The notes: a model not told the origin generated them from the letters alone. Positions 9,012 to 18,309 are shown, numbered from the stretch's first letter. The stretch: 64,000 bases of DNA from Nakamurella multipartita DSM 44233 (GCF_000024365.1 NC_013235.1:434001-498000), one strand, 5' to 3'. Made by a program: numbers and translations.

Positions 9012-9824
9012 ATGTCCGCGGCTGATCGTGCGCAGACGGCGGTGGACGAACGGGGCGCGGCTGGTTCGGGCGACGACCTGAGCGTGCTGCTGGCGGCGGT
9101 CGCCGCCGAGAGTTGGGGCGGTGACGCCGGCCGGCGGGCGGTCGGCATCATGCGGTCGGCCTGCCGGCGGGAGGCGACGCACTGGATCCGGACGGCCGGC
9201 TGGTTGACCGACGAAGGCCTGTCCGAGGTGTGGGAACAGATGGACCGGCTGGTCCGGGCGGGCCGGTTCGCCGACGCTCCCGGGTTGTTGCGGGTCGCCG
9301 TTCGCCGGGCGTATGCGGCGGAGGCGGCCGCGGCGCAGACGTGTATGGGGTCGGCGTCGACGCGGGGTCTGATCGGTGCGGTCCGTCGGGCCGACGTGTC
9401 CGTGGTCAGCGCGCTCGACGAGGACTCGCCGGCGGTCGACGCCGGTGGGTTGGGCCGGCCGGCGGCGCCGGACTGGATGCGAACCTTGGCTGCAGTGCTG
9501 GCGATGGAGGGCTGGCCGTGGCCGGTTGCGCCGTTGCACGCGGTGATGGCGTCCGCGGCCGGCGCGGCGAGCACCTCTCGCCGGTGCCGGTCGGCGATGG
9601 CCGCTCACCGGACGGGCGTGCCTGCCGCGACATGGTCGGCGCTGGACCTGCTGACCCTGGGGTCGGGACCCGGTTGTCGGCCTGAGGCGCGGGCCACCGG
9701 GGTCGCGATGCAGATCGATGCCCTTGGGGCGGCCGGCGTCCGAGCCAACCCTGAGCTGATGCGAGTAGTCCGAGCGGCGGTCCAGGGCCGGGTAGTTCGT
9801 ACGGGACGCAAGCGGGCGGCGTGA
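9012..9824 (+). CDS. Conserved element-end protein A (copy 1), unknown function
   Basis: A 270-residue protein, mostly helical by composition (many Ala, Arg and Trp). The first half contains RRAVGIMRSACRREATHW, WLTDEGLSEVWEQMDRLVRA and RRAYAAEAAAAQT. I do not recognise a family. The WLTDEGLSEVWEQ stretch is vaguely like region 2 of sigma factors, but this is weak. The ATG at 9012 is chosen because the second copy starts at the matching ATG. The stop overlaps the ATG of gene B (TGATG), so the two are translationally coupled. Being next to the att core, on the opposite side of attP from the integrase in the circular form, a role in excision, regulation or maintenance of the element is plausible. 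Confidence 0.75.
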   Translation: MSAADRAQTAVDERGAAGSGDDLSVLLAAVAAESWGGDAGRRAVGIMRSACRREATHWIRTAGWLTDEGLSEVWEQMDRLVRAGRFADAPGLLRVAVRRAYAAEAAAAQTCMGSASTRGLIGAVRRADVSVVSALDEDSPAVDAGGLGRPAAPDWMRTLAAVLAMEGWPWPVAPLHAVMASAAGAASTSRRCRSAMAAHRTGVPAATWSALDLLTLGSGPGCRPEARATGVAMQIDALGAAGVRANPELMRVVRAAVQGRVVRTGRKRAA

Positions 9825-10732
9825 TGGCGTTGCACTCTGTTGACGGGCCGGCCGACGCCGCCTCTGGGTCGGGTATCGACGTCGACGCGGAGGCCGGGTT
9901 CTTCGAGATGTCGCCGGCCGGCGCCGAGCAGGTCACTATGCAGATTCGGTCGATGATGGAACGGGCCTGGGAGTACATCGCCATCGCCTACCAGGGCCGC
10001 GCGCACATCGCTCTGGGCTACGAGACCTGGGATCAGTACGTCGACGACCGCCTGGGCGATCTGCGGCTGACCGTGCCCCGCGAAGAGCGAGGTGCTGTGG
10101 TCCAGTCGCTGTCCCGGGCGCAGATGTCGTTGCGGGCGATCGCGAAGGTCCTGGGCGTCGATCCCGCAACGGTGCACCGGGCGCTTGGCGCGGACGATTC
10201 CGCGGGAGCAGATGATGCCGAGGAGCTGGCGCCGGTTCGTGGGAGGGACGGCAAGACCTACCCGCGTCGCCGACGGCAGCGGGTCGCGAGCGCATGTTCG
10301 ATCTGCGGTGAGCTGCATGACGAGTCGCTGGATGAGTGCCCGTGGGACTTGTTCGCCCAAGGCCTCGGCCCGCGGCCCGTTTGGCGGGGTGCCGGTCTTG
10401 AAGGTCCGAGCCACGACCGGAAGGGCGCGGATGTGATGGTCGAGGAGCCGCCAGAGGAGATTGAAGGCTTGGCCGCCGACGGGCATCCGGCAGTGGGTGC
10501 AATGGACGCGTTTCCTGTGGTGACGATCGTCGACTCGGTGACCCGGGCGGTGTGCCTCGTGGAGGAGCTTGACACGCTGCCCCAACTGGTCGATGAGATT
10601 GAGGTGGCTGGTGCGACAGCGGGGGCCGGGCTCGTCGACGTCATCCGCGAGCTGACCCGGCATCTGCGGGCTCAGGCTGCCACGATGGTGGCGCTCGTCG
10701 GTCGTCTCGAACGGCTCACGCCACCCCTGTGA
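9824..10732 (+). CDS. HTH protein B of the element-end pair (copy 1)
   Basis: A 302-residue protein. Residues about 35-85 (YQGRAHIALGYETWDQYVDD and following) and the helix-turn-helix SLRAIAKVLGVDPATVHRAL, then GRDGKTYPRR, match a family of actinobacterial plasmid, phage and element DNA-binding proteins with the xGRDGKxYP motif. A short cysteine motif CSICGELHDESLDECPWD may bind zinc. The C-terminal 60 residues look coiled-coil (ELTRHLRAQAATMVALVGRL). The ATG at 9824 overlaps the gene A stop. It probably binds DNA near the att or operon region; the target is unknown. Confidence 0.75.
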   Translation: MALHSVDGPADAASGSGIDVDAEAGFFEMSPAGAEQVTMQIRSMMERAWEYIAIAYQGRAHIALGYETWDQYVDDRLGDLRLTVPREERGAVVQSLSRAQMSLRAIAKVLGVDPATVHRALGADDSAGADDAEELAPVRGRDGKTYPRRRRQRVASACSICGELHDESLDECPWDLFAQGLGPRPVWRGAGLEGPSHDRKGADVMVEEPPEEIEGLAADGHPAVGAMDAFPVVTIVDSVTRAVCLVEELDTLPQLVDEIEVAGATAGAGLVDVIRELTRHLRAQAATMVALVGRLERLTPPL

Positions 10733-10882
10733 TCTGGGCTTTGGCACCCAAGGCGGGGTTGGCCAACACTCCAGCGTGCGATGTTGCACTTGTCGGCAAC
10801 AGTGAGGCCGACAATGTCATTCATCATGGTCCAGAGTGAGAATTTTTGAGGACGTGGGAATGTTCGGGGACGGCAAGACCGG

Positions 10883-11100
10883 CGAGTCCTCGTCTCCGGC
10901 ACCGACCCGGTCCGCGGGCCGTGGCAGCACATCGCGTTCCTTCCCGACCCGCTTCCGGAGCAGTCGCCGGACCTGACCGGTGCCACGGAACGGATCGTCG
11001 CGAACGCCCGGGCGGCGCTGGCAGCGCTGGACAGCACGGAGCGCCAGCTTCCCAACCCCAGGCTCTTGTCTTGCGGCGCCCGACGCTGCGCCATGAGGAC
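10883..11100 (+). pseudogene. Fic-family protein remnant (Fic N-terminal domain)
   Basis: The frame RVLVSGTDPVRGPWQHIAFL ... DLTGATERIVANARAALAAL, then a frame change into LVLRRPTLRHE, matches the N-terminal domain of Fic/DOC AMP-transferases (helical FIC_N plus the start of RPTLRHEAQSTSALEGT). The catalytic HPFxxGNGR loop is absent. It is a dead fragment lying between gene B and the CPBP protease. The 280 bases after it hold no recognisable gene. Confidence 0.6.
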
Positions 11101-11378
11101 CAGCAAGAGGGAATACTGCGTCGTCCACACCACCTGAGCTGTTCTGACCGTTCATGTAGCAATCCACAACTCTTCCAGACCGCCGCGGCCGGTCCGACGG
11201 CTACGAGTCCCTCGCGCCGCGTAGGCCAGACCAGACCCCGCACGGTTGTGTCGACGCGGCCACCGCAGCATCCGTCCGAAGATCATCGATGTCCCGACGA
11301 TGCCTGGAACCCCTGCCGGTCACGCCGGCGCCAAGAATGAGCACAAGAGCGAAATCGGTCTCGAATTGGCTGTCGTGC

Positions 11379-12254
11379 TCACAGCCCGAGCAGGCCGTTG
11401 CGCACCGCGTCGATCGCCGAATGTGCGAAGGCCGGACCTGCGAGGTTGCCGCTGCGTCGCCAGGCCAGCGACAGCGGGATGCCGATCGCGCAGTGCCAGG
11501 TGACCAGGGAGAGTAGGAGGAGCGGGAACGGCATCCCGTGGGCGACGGGGAGGTGCCAGAGCCCCCACAGCACGGAGACGAGCAGGGCGGACTGCCAGCC
11601 TCGGGCGTCCCCGGGATGGTGCAGGTGGGAGTCCAGTGCTCCGCGGAACGCGACCTCCTCGATCACGAACGTGGCCGGGAAGTAAATCGCCGTCCACCTC
11701 AGCACGCTCCCGACCAAGGCCATGAGGTCGACCGAGGTACCGGTGGCCACCTGAAACCCGCCGACGACGACCAGGTTGCCGACGACCCCGAGGGTGGTGG
11801 CCAGCGCCGCCGACCGGAATACGGCGCGCACCGAGGCACTGCGCAGGGCATACGCCGCCGCGGCGGCGCCGACGATCGCCGCCGCGTACCAGCCGATGAC
11901 CGATGGGTTCCCGCCGCCGACCGCCTTCACGCCCCAGTAGGCCGGGGCCAGCGCGAGCAGTGCCGTGACGGCCACGTCGCGGCGGCTCAACCCGGAACGC
12001 GCACCGCCGCGGCGAACCCACAGCTCGCGCAGGGGCCGGCGGCGCACGAACAGCTGGAAGGCGACGGTGAGCGGGATTCCCATCAAGAGGTAGGTCTCGG
12101 AGCTACCGGGGACCAGGTAGCCGAGGCCGACCCACACGGCGATGAACGTGAATCCTTCGACGAGACGGCGTCGGCGGGAACGGACAGGGGCCGGGACTGG
12201 GCGTGCGTTCCAGACTGATCGGTGGGAGACCTGCCGGGCGGGTGCGGGAGACAT
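11379..12254 (-). CDS. CPBP-family intramembrane glutamic endopeptidase
   Basis: A 291-residue polytopic membrane protease of the CPBP (CAAX/Abi/Rce1) family. The motifs are in order: VIEEVAFRG (the catalytic Glu-Glu pair and Arg), WGLWHLP (second motif His) and FAHSAIDAVRN (third motif His and Asn). About seven membrane segments fit the Rce1 fold. The ATG at 12254 (MSPAPARQ) is chosen because the longer frame upstream is antisense shadow of the hydrolase. It lies 35 nt downstream of the hydrolase gene and is probably co-transcribed. Substrate is unknown; some relatives process peptides or give bacteriocin immunity. Confidence 0.88.
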   Translation of the reverse strand: MSPAPARQVSHRSVWNARPVPAPVRSRRRRLVEGFTFIAVWVGLGYLVPGSSETYLLMGIPLTVAFQLFVRRRPLRELWVRRGGARSGLSRRDVAVTALLALAPAYWGVKAVGGGNPSVIGWYAAAIVGAAAAAYALRSASVRAVFRSAALATTLGVVGNLVVVGGFQVATGTSVDLMALVGSVLRWTAIYFPATFVIEEVAFRGALDSHLHHPGDARGWQSALLVSVLWGLWHLPVAHGMPFPLLLLSLVTWHCAIGIPLSLAWRRSGNLAGPAFAHSAIDAVRNGLLGL

Positions 12255-12289
12255 CGGATTCCCTCTGGTCGGTCGAGTGGGTGCCGGGG

Positions 12290-13654
12290 TCAGGCAGTGG
12301 TCACCGGCGAACCGGAGCCGACGGCGTGGACGACGGCGGTGATGGCCGCCACGGAGGCGTCGGAGCCGGGCCCGTCTTCCACAACGCCGGCGTGGGAGGA
12401 GTTGACGACGCTGTGGATGCTGTCGCTCGAGAGGGTCGCGAGCCGGTCTTGCTCTGCGGGCCAGCCCTCCGTGCTCAGGTTCTCGGAGGCCGTGACGACG
12501 GCCAGTGGGCGGTCGCCGAGGGTGGTAAGCGTCTGAGCCTGCTCGAAGAGGTCGGGGATGATCGAGAGCTCGTCCCGGCCGTTGCGCTTGGCCCGGACGG
12601 TGGAGCCCATCGCGTCGACTGTGTCTGCGTCCGCGCCGGGCAGGTGCGAGGTGGGGGTGCTGGCCGGTCCCAGCCCGATCCGGGCCAGTGTGGGCAGGAG
12701 GGCGAGCCCACGCTTCATCAGCGCGTACTGCGTGGGGTAGGCGGGCATCTCGGTGAACTGCCTGGGGCTGGCGCTGTCCAGGAGCACCATGCCGGCCACG
12801 TCCTGTGGGTACTGCGCGGCGTAGGTGAGGGCATACGGGCCGCCGATGGAGTGGCCGACGAGGACGTAGGGACCGTGCTCGCCGGCGGCGGCCAGCAGGG
12901 CGTGGAGGTCTGCGGCGGCGGCGATACCGTCCTGGGGGCGGTCGACGTCGTCGCTCCAGCCCTGGCCGGCGCGGTCGTAGGCACACACCCTTGTGGTCGC
13001 GCTGACCTGGTCGTCGATCCGGGCCCAGGAGCCGGAGAACTCGCCGAGGCCGTTGAACAGCACCGCGGTGGGTCCTCCCGCCCCGTGGCACTGGATGTGC
13101 AGTCGGTGGTCGCCCACGGAGTAGCTCTGGCCGGGGGCGGGGTGGTCCTGGGCGAACCCAACGGAAGTGACGTTCTGGACTCCTGCGCCGACGGAGGCGA
13201 GAGTAAGGACGACGAACACCGGCGTCAGCAGCCACCGGGCCCGGCCGGGCATGGCGCGGCGGGACCGGGCGTACATCCAGGCGACGAGGGCGAGCATGAG
13301 TGGCGGCCACACCCAGTTGAGGGCCGTGAGGGCGGCATCTTGGGGAGCGCAGACCATCAGGCCGGCCCCGGTTGCCATCATGGCGGCGGCCGGGACTCGC
13401 GCCCAGCGCTGAGGTTGGCTCGTCTTCCGCTCGGAGATGACGGCCAGCGCGGCCCAGCCGAGGCCGAAGCCGAACAGCAGGGAGCCGGTGACGACCCCCT
13501 CGGCGGCACCCGGGAAGACCGCCATGGTCAGCACCAGAGCGATGGTCGCCCCGATCGCCAGGGATGCGAGGACGACGCGGGTGAGGGCCCAGCAGCCCGG
13601 GCGTCGATCGTCGTTCACGGGCGTCGTGCGGGTGGTGGGTGCGGGTACGGTCAT
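12290..13654 (-). CDS. Membrane-anchored alpha/beta hydrolase
   Basis: A 454-residue protein. The first 155 residues contain about five hydrophobic segments (for example VVLASLAIGATIALVLTMAV), and the rest is an alpha/beta-hydrolase domain probably exposed outside the cell. Visible are the oxyanion loop (LFNGLGEFSGSW), RVCAYDRAGQGWS and the nucleophile elbow VGHSIGG. Near the end SSHAGVVEDGP probably supplies the catalytic His. It precedes the CPBP gene on the same strand. The substrate is not predictable; esterase or lipase-like activity is likely. Confidence 0.85.
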   Translation of the reverse strand: MTVPAPTTRTTPVNDDRRPGCWALTRVVLASLAIGATIALVLTMAVFPGAAEGVVTGSLLFGFGLGWAALAVISERKTSQPQRWARVPAAAMMATGAGLMVCAPQDAALTALNWVWPPLMLALVAWMYARSRRAMPGRARWLLTPVFVVLTLASVGAGVQNVTSVGFAQDHPAPGQSYSVGDHRLHIQCHGAGGPTAVLFNGLGEFSGSWARIDDQVSATTRVCAYDRAGQGWSDDVDRPQDGIAAAADLHALLAAAGEHGPYVLVGHSIGGPYALTYAAQYPQDVAGMVLLDSASPRQFTEMPAYPTQYALMKRGLALLPTLARIGLGPASTPTSHLPGADADTVDAMGSTVRAKRNGRDELSIIPDLFEQAQTLTTLGDRPLAVVTASENLSTEGWPAEQDRLATLSSDSIHSVVNSSHAGVVEDGPGSDASVAAITAVVHAVGSGSPVTTA

Positions 13655-13758
13655 CGCGGTCTCGCTTTCGCAGTGGTGCCAGGGATGTGCTGGTGCACTG
13701 CGTCCGAGCGTTGACTCGATACCGGTCGCTCACCCCGGTCAGATGGCCGGGATACCGG

Positions 13759-16476
13759 TCAGCCCAGGTCGAGTCGGGCCAGCTCGCCGCGAGAGGTGAC
13801 GCCGGCCTTGGCGAAGACGTTGCGCAGGTGGAAGGCGACCGTCCTGGGCGAGACCCAGCACTGGGCGGCGACGTCCTTGTTGGAAAGGCCCGAACTCACC
13901 AGTCGGGCGATCTGCAGCTCCGTCGGCGTGAGCGTGACGAGCGTGGTCGGATCGCGCTTGCGGGCGGTTTCGCCGGAGGCGCGTAGCTCTTGGCTGGCTC
14001 GTGCGATCAGAGGCTCGGCGCGCAGGTCCTGGAAGGTCTCGACCGCCTCGCGCAGGTGCTTCCGGGCGTCGACGCGGCGTTGGCTGCGGCGCAGCCATTC
14101 CCCGTAGGCCAGCTGGGCTCGCGCTGCGGCGAGCGGTCGTTCCGCCCGCTTGTGATGCGTCAACGATTCGTGGAACAACGCCTCGGCGTCGGCCTGGCCC
14201 GCGAGGAGTGCGCGCCCGAAGGCCACCGTGGCGAGCGCCCAGGGTCGCCTGGTGGCGTCGGCGAATCGGGCGAGCTCCTCGGTCCAGCCGGTGGCGGCTG
14301 CCGCATCCCCGGCGCGCGCAGCTGCCTCGATCCGCTCCGGGGCGGCCATCCGTGCCAGCACCGGCATCCGGAAGCGGGCGAGGTGGTGCACGGCACCGAA
14401 GCCGTCCCCGGAACCGGCCGCGCGAAGTCCCTTGGCCCAGCGGGTCAGGTCGTGGACGGGGTCGGAGAGGATGCCCAACGGATGCGCGGCGACAAGCTCC
14501 CCTAAACGGGCGAGCTGCTCGTCGTAGTCGTCCCGGTCCTGCAGGGCCGCAAGCAGCGTCAACCAGGCGACGGGAGGGGCGGTCATCGCCGGCTGGCCGA
14601 TGCTCGAGCCGAGCGAGAGGGCCTCCTCCGCGCTGCTGCGGACGGCGACGAGGTCGCCGGCCAGGTAGTAGCCGAAGCAGAGCCGCTGCAGGCAGTAGAC
14701 GATCGCTGTCACCGCGCCTGCCTCGCGCGCTCGGGAGAGGGCGTAACCGTAGAAGCGCTGCTGTGCCTGGTCGTCCCCCAGCTGGAGGGCCGCGTTGCCG
14801 AGGTTCCACAGCAGGTCGCGGTCGTCGACCTGCTCCCCGACCTCCAGTGCGAGGTCGAGGGCAACCGTGGCGGCGGACCAGTCGCCCTCGGACACCGATG
14901 TCATCGCGGCGAGCAGGAGTCGCAGGCACCGCGTCCGTGGTGGGTCGCCGCCGACCGGGGCGACCAGCGCGTGGGTCGCGGCCAGCGGGGTACCGCTGTC
15001 GGCGCCGAAGGTGCGCATGACGGCGGCCGCGACGCCGATGTCCAAGGCCCTGGCCGCGTCGAGTGGGTACACCTGCTGGGCGGCCTCCACGAAGATCCGA
15101 TGAGCCTCGGCAGCCGACCCCAGGTTGACCTCGATGTGTCCGCGCAGGCGCGCGATGTCGCCGAGGAGCAGCGGGTCGTCGGCACCCTCGCGCGCCGCGG
15201 TCAGCAACGTCTGGGCGGGTCCCGCTCGACCGCACGCCCAGGCGCTGCGCGCTGCCGCGAAGGTGAGCTCGGCGCGTCGGGCACGGTCGTCGCACAGGGC
15301 CGCCGCGCGTTCGTACGCCGCCAGTGCGGCGGCATGGCCGCCGCGTCGCTGTGCCCGTGCGCCCACCGCCTGTAGGGCGCCCACCACCTCCCGGTCCGGT
15401 CCCTGTGCCGCGGAAGCCAGGTGCCAGGCCTTCCGGTCCGGATCACCCCGTCCGGACAGCGCCACTGCGAGGACCCGGTGGACCTCCCGCCGCTGCGCCC
15501 CGGTTGCGGCTTGATAGATCGCCGAACGCACCAGCGGGTGCCGCACCGCGATCGACGTGCTGCCGCCGACGAGGAGCCCTGAGCCCAATGCCGCCTGAAG
15601 GTCGGCTTCATCCAGGCCCAGCGCTGTCGCGGCCTGCCGCACCATCTCAAGCTCGCCGGTGTCGTCCGCGGCGGCCAGTAGCAGCATCGTCTGGACGGCG
15701 GCCGGCAGCCGTCTGCTGCGGTCGAGGAAGACCTGCTCGACCTGGGCCGTCAGGTGTAGCTGGGAGGGAAGAGGCGCGGACCCGCTGAGCTGGCCCGGTG
15801 TCAGCTCGCCGGGAAGCTCCATCAGGGCCAGGGGGTTGCCGCGGGTCTCGGCGACGAGGCGGTCCAGCACGTCGGCGGCGGTCGCGCTGCCCAGGCGCTC
15901 CTGGAGCAGCGTCCGTGAGTCGACCGGGTCGAGGCCGGCCAGGACCGTCTCCGGCAGCCCATGTGCGTCGAAGCTCCCCCACGCGCCATCCCGCGCGGCG
16001 AAGACCATCGCGACCCGGTCGGCGCCGAGCCGACGGGCGCAGAACAACAGCGCACCAGCCGTGGCCGGGTCCAGCCAGTGTGCGTCGTCGACGACGCAGA
16101 GCACCAAGTTCTCCTCGGCCGCAGAGGTCAGCAACGACAGGGTCGCCACTCCCACCAGGAACGGTTCGACCGAACCCCCCGCCTCCTCACCGAACACAAT
16201 CCGCAACGCTCGCGCCTGGGGTTCGGGCAGTCGGGCGTGCAGTCTGGCCAGCGGGCGCAGCAGGCGGTGAAGCGCCGCGAACACCAGCGGCGCCTCGACC
16301 GCCACACCCTGGGTGCGCAGAACGGTGGCGTCGGCACCCGCCACGAGTTCCTCGAGCAGCGCGGACTTGCCGACGCCGGGCTCGCCGCGGACGACCAGCG
16401 TCCCCGCCAACCCGCGTCGCGCCCCCTCTACGAGCGCTCCCAGGAGCTGCCGCTCCGGCTCGCGACCGACCAGCAC
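13759..16476 (-). CDS. Large ATP-binding LuxR-family regulator (LAL type)
   Basis: About 905 residues. The N-terminal ATPase (LVGREPERQLLGALVEGARR, Walker A VVRGEPGVGKSALLEELV, Walker B region LVLCVVDDAHW) is followed by a long helical TPR-like middle. A C-terminal LuxR helix-turn-helix ends it (LTPTELQIARLVSSGLSNKD ... VAFHLRNVFAKAGV). This is the LAL/STAND regulator architecture: ligand sensing drives ATP-dependent activation of target promoters. The start is taken as GTG 16476 (VLVGREPE), where family members begin; a GTG seven codons earlier is possible. It is divergent from the DJ-1 gene, so the 95-bp gap likely holds both promoters and it may control the 16.5-18.2 kb genes. Confidence 0.85.
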   Translation of the reverse strand: MLVGREPERQLLGALVEGARRGLAGTLVVRGEPGVGKSALLEELVAGADATVLRTQGVAVEAPLVFAALHRLLRPLARLHARLPEPQARALRIVFGEEAGGSVEPFLVGVATLSLLTSAAEENLVLCVVDDAHWLDPATAGALLFCARRLGADRVAMVFAARDGAWGSFDAHGLPETVLAGLDPVDSRTLLQERLGSATAADVLDRLVAETRGNPLALMELPGELTPGQLSGSAPLPSQLHLTAQVEQVFLDRSRRLPAAVQTMLLLAAADDTGELEMVRQAATALGLDEADLQAALGSGLLVGGSTSIAVRHPLVRSAIYQAATGAQRREVHRVLAVALSGRGDPDRKAWHLASAAQGPDREVVGALQAVGARAQRRGGHAAALAAYERAAALCDDRARRAELTFAAARSAWACGRAGPAQTLLTAAREGADDPLLLGDIARLRGHIEVNLGSAAEAHRIFVEAAQQVYPLDAARALDIGVAAAVMRTFGADSGTPLAATHALVAPVGGDPPRTRCLRLLLAAMTSVSEGDWSAATVALDLALEVGEQVDDRDLLWNLGNAALQLGDDQAQQRFYGYALSRAREAGAVTAIVYCLQRLCFGYYLAGDLVAVRSSAEEALSLGSSIGQPAMTAPPVAWLTLLAALQDRDDYDEQLARLGELVAAHPLGILSDPVHDLTRWAKGLRAAGSGDGFGAVHHLARFRMPVLARMAAPERIEAAARAGDAAAATGWTEELARFADATRRPWALATVAFGRALLAGQADAEALFHESLTHHKRAERPLAAARAQLAYGEWLRRSQRRVDARKHLREAVETFQDLRAEPLIARASQELRASGETARKRDPTTLVTLTPTELQIARLVSSGLSNKDVAAQCWVSPRTVAFHLRNVFAKAGVTSRGELARLDLG

Positions 16477-16571
16477 GCGACGAAAGTAGCGCACCAACGC
16501 GGGGCAGGCCGAGGTCGAACCCGGCTCTTTGACCGGGGCGATCAGGGCCGCATGGCGTCAGGCTTCACCCC

Positions 16572-17228
16572 ATGAACGACACCCGAGACCACGTGGCAGA
16601 CGACTCGGTGCCCCGCGACCCGACACCTGGCGACCGGCGGCGGCGCCAGATCGGGATCCTGCTGTTCGACGGCGTCGAAGAGCTGGACGCCGTCGGCCCC
16701 TGGGAGGTGCTGTCCACCTGGACCCAACAACACCCCGACGACGGCTGGGACGCCTTCTGCCTTTCCTCGGACGGCCGCCCCGTCCGCAGCGCCAAGACCC
16801 TGGTCATCGGCGCGCACCACTCGATCGACGACGCGCCGGTCATGGACATCCTGGTTCACCCCGGTGGCCCGGGCACCAGACCGATGCTGCGCAACCGTGG
16901 CCACCTCGACTGGGTCCGCCGGCAGCGCGCCACGGTTCCCCTGATGACATCGGTCTGCACCGGCAGCCTGGTCTACGCGGCCGCCGGGTTGCTGGTGCGC
17001 CGCAGGGCGACCACGCACTGGGCCTGGCTCAACCTGCTCTCCGAGATGGACCCGACGGTCATCACCGACGTCAGCTCGCGATTCGTCGACGACGGCGACC
17101 TCATTACCAGCGCCGGGGTCAGCGCCGGCATCGACATGGCGCTGCACCTGGTGGCCCGGCTCACCGACGTCGAACGTGCTCGGGAGATCCGCCGCGACAT
17201 CCAGTACAACCCTCTGCCCCCCGTCTAG
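16572..17228 (+). CDS. DJ-1/PfpI family protein
   Basis: A 218-residue class I glutamine amidotransferase-like protein of the DJ-1/PfpI superfamily. It shows IGILLFDGVEELDAVGPWEV near the N-terminus and the nucleophile elbow MTSVCTGSLVYAAAGLL (Cys), followed by THWAWL. This resembles isonitrile hydratase InhA and the sensor halves of GlxA-type regulators, but no AraC DNA-binding domain is attached. The enzymatic substrate is not predictable. It is followed 31 nt later by the MDR reductase, suggesting a two-gene unit for dealing with a reactive small molecule. Confidence 0.87.
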   Translation: MNDTRDHVADDSVPRDPTPGDRRRRQIGILLFDGVEELDAVGPWEVLSTWTQQHPDDGWDAFCLSSDGRPVRSAKTLVIGAHHSIDDAPVMDILVHPGGPGTRPMLRNRGHLDWVRRQRATVPLMTSVCTGSLVYAAAGLLVRRRATTHWAWLNLLSEMDPTVITDVSSRFVDDGDLITSAGVSAGIDMALHLVARLTDVERAREIRRDIQYNPLPPV

Positions 17229-17259
17229 AGACCAACCCACGAAACCAAGGAGACATGTG

Positions 17260-18255
17260 ATGACCACCCTGACCGACCGCACGATGCGCGCAGTCCTGCA
17301 AGATCGCTACGGGACAGCCGAGGTCCTTCGGCTCGGCAGCGTGCCCCGTCCGGTGATCGGCGACCACGACGTGCTCGTCGAGGTCCGCGCGGCCGGACTG
17401 GATCGCGGCACAGAACACCTCATGATGGGCAAGCCGTACGCCGTGCGGCTCGCGACGGGCCTGCGCCGCCCCAGGAACCCCGTTCCCGGCCGGGACGTCG
17501 CCGGTACCGTCGTCGAGATCGGCGCGGCCGTCACACGGTTCGCCGTCGGGGACGAGGTCTACGGGGTCGCTCCGGGGTCGTTCGCCGAGTACGTCGCCGC
17601 CCCCGAGTCCCGGCTCGCCCGCAAGCCGGCCAGTCTCACGTTCACCCAAGCGGCCGTTGTCCCGGTCTCGGCCGCCACGGCGCTGCGGGCACTCGTCGAC
17701 GTCGGCCGCGTCCAGGCCGGCCAGTCCGTCCTCGTGGTCGGTGCCTCCGGTGGCGTCGGAAGCTACGCCGTTCAGATCGCGAAGGCCCTCGGGGCCGAGG
17801 TCACCGGCGTCTGCAGCGCCCCGAAGGCGGACCTGGTCGCGTCGCTCGGAGCGGACCACGTCATCGACTACACCCGCGACGACTTCGCAGATGGCTCCCG
17901 CCACTACGACATCGTCCTCGACATCGCGGGCAACCCCTCACTCAACCGGCTCCGTCGGGCGCTCCGACCCCGAGGAACCGCCGTCTTCGTCGGCGGTGAG
18001 GACGCCGGCGCGCTGACCGGCATGGGCAGGCAGCTGCGCGGCGCGCTGCTCTCCATCTTCCTCAAGCAGCGCCTCGCCCTGCTGGTCACCAAGGAGCGCG
18101 GCAGCGACTACGACCGCCTCACCGAGATGATCGAGGCGGGCCAGCTGGCCGCGAGCATCGACCGCATCTATCCGCTCGAGGACGCACCGCACGCCGTACG
18201 GCAGCTTCAGGCCGGACATGTCCGGGGCAAGGTCGCCATCACCATGGAACGATGA
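17260..18255 (+). CDS. MDR-family NAD(P)-dependent oxidoreductase
   Basis: A 331-residue medium-chain dehydrogenase/reductase with the GroES-like N-terminal domain and the Rossmann motif VLVVGASGGVGSYAVQIAKA. Zinc-ligand cysteines are missing, so it belongs with the zinc-free quinone/alkenal reductases. DIVLDIAGNPSLNRL and the C-terminal HVRGKVAITM are typical. The ATG at 17260 has AAGGAGA as ribosome site; the open frame continues upstream into the DJ-1 gene but without a better start. Likely substrate class is quinones or enones, by family only. Confidence 0.87.
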   Translation: MTTLTDRTMRAVLQDRYGTAEVLRLGSVPRPVIGDHDVLVEVRAAGLDRGTEHLMMGKPYAVRLATGLRRPRNPVPGRDVAGTVVEIGAAVTRFAVGDEVYGVAPGSFAEYVAAPESRLARKPASLTFTQAAVVPVSAATALRALVDVGRVQAGQSVLVVGASGGVGSYAVQIAKALGAEVTGVCSAPKADLVASLGADHVIDYTRDDFADGSRHYDIVLDIAGNPSLNRLRRALRPRGTAVFVGGEDAGALTGMGRQLRGALLSIFLKQRLALLVTKERGSDYDRLTEMIEAGQLAASIDRIYPLEDAPHAVRQLQAGHVRGKVAITMER

Positions 18256-18286
18256 GACGTCAGCTCCGGATCACGATTTCGGCGTG

Positions 18287-18309
18287 GTGACTCACCCTGT
18301 GGTGGTCAC
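18287..18309. terminator. Hairpin between convergent MDR genes
   Basis: GTGAC-T-CACC / GGTG-GTCAC can pair as a nine-base-pair stem with one bulge and a CTGT loop. It sits between the two convergent MDR genes and covers the stop codon of the minus-strand one. No T-run follows on either strand, so a terminator role is only suggested by position. Confidence 0.3.

Larger units (their letters stand above)
8762..10732 (+). repeat. Long direct repeat, copy 1: att core + leader + genes A and B
   Basis: This segment and 35432-37419 are diverged copies of one module: the 40-bp tRNA-Arg fragment, about 210 bp of non-coding sequence with matching blocks such as GTGTCGAAATCGGC and TCTCTGACGTGCGGC, gene A with no length change, and gene B overlapping it by one base. 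Similarity ends with gene B. The module marks the same end of two related integrated elements. Confidence 0.85.

Noticed and set aside
11379..13733. A 784-codon open frame on the minus strand
   Set aside because: Only the last 291 codons (CPBP protease, from ATG 12254) are real. The first part is an arginine- and proline-rich out-of-frame reading of the alpha/beta hydrolase gene.
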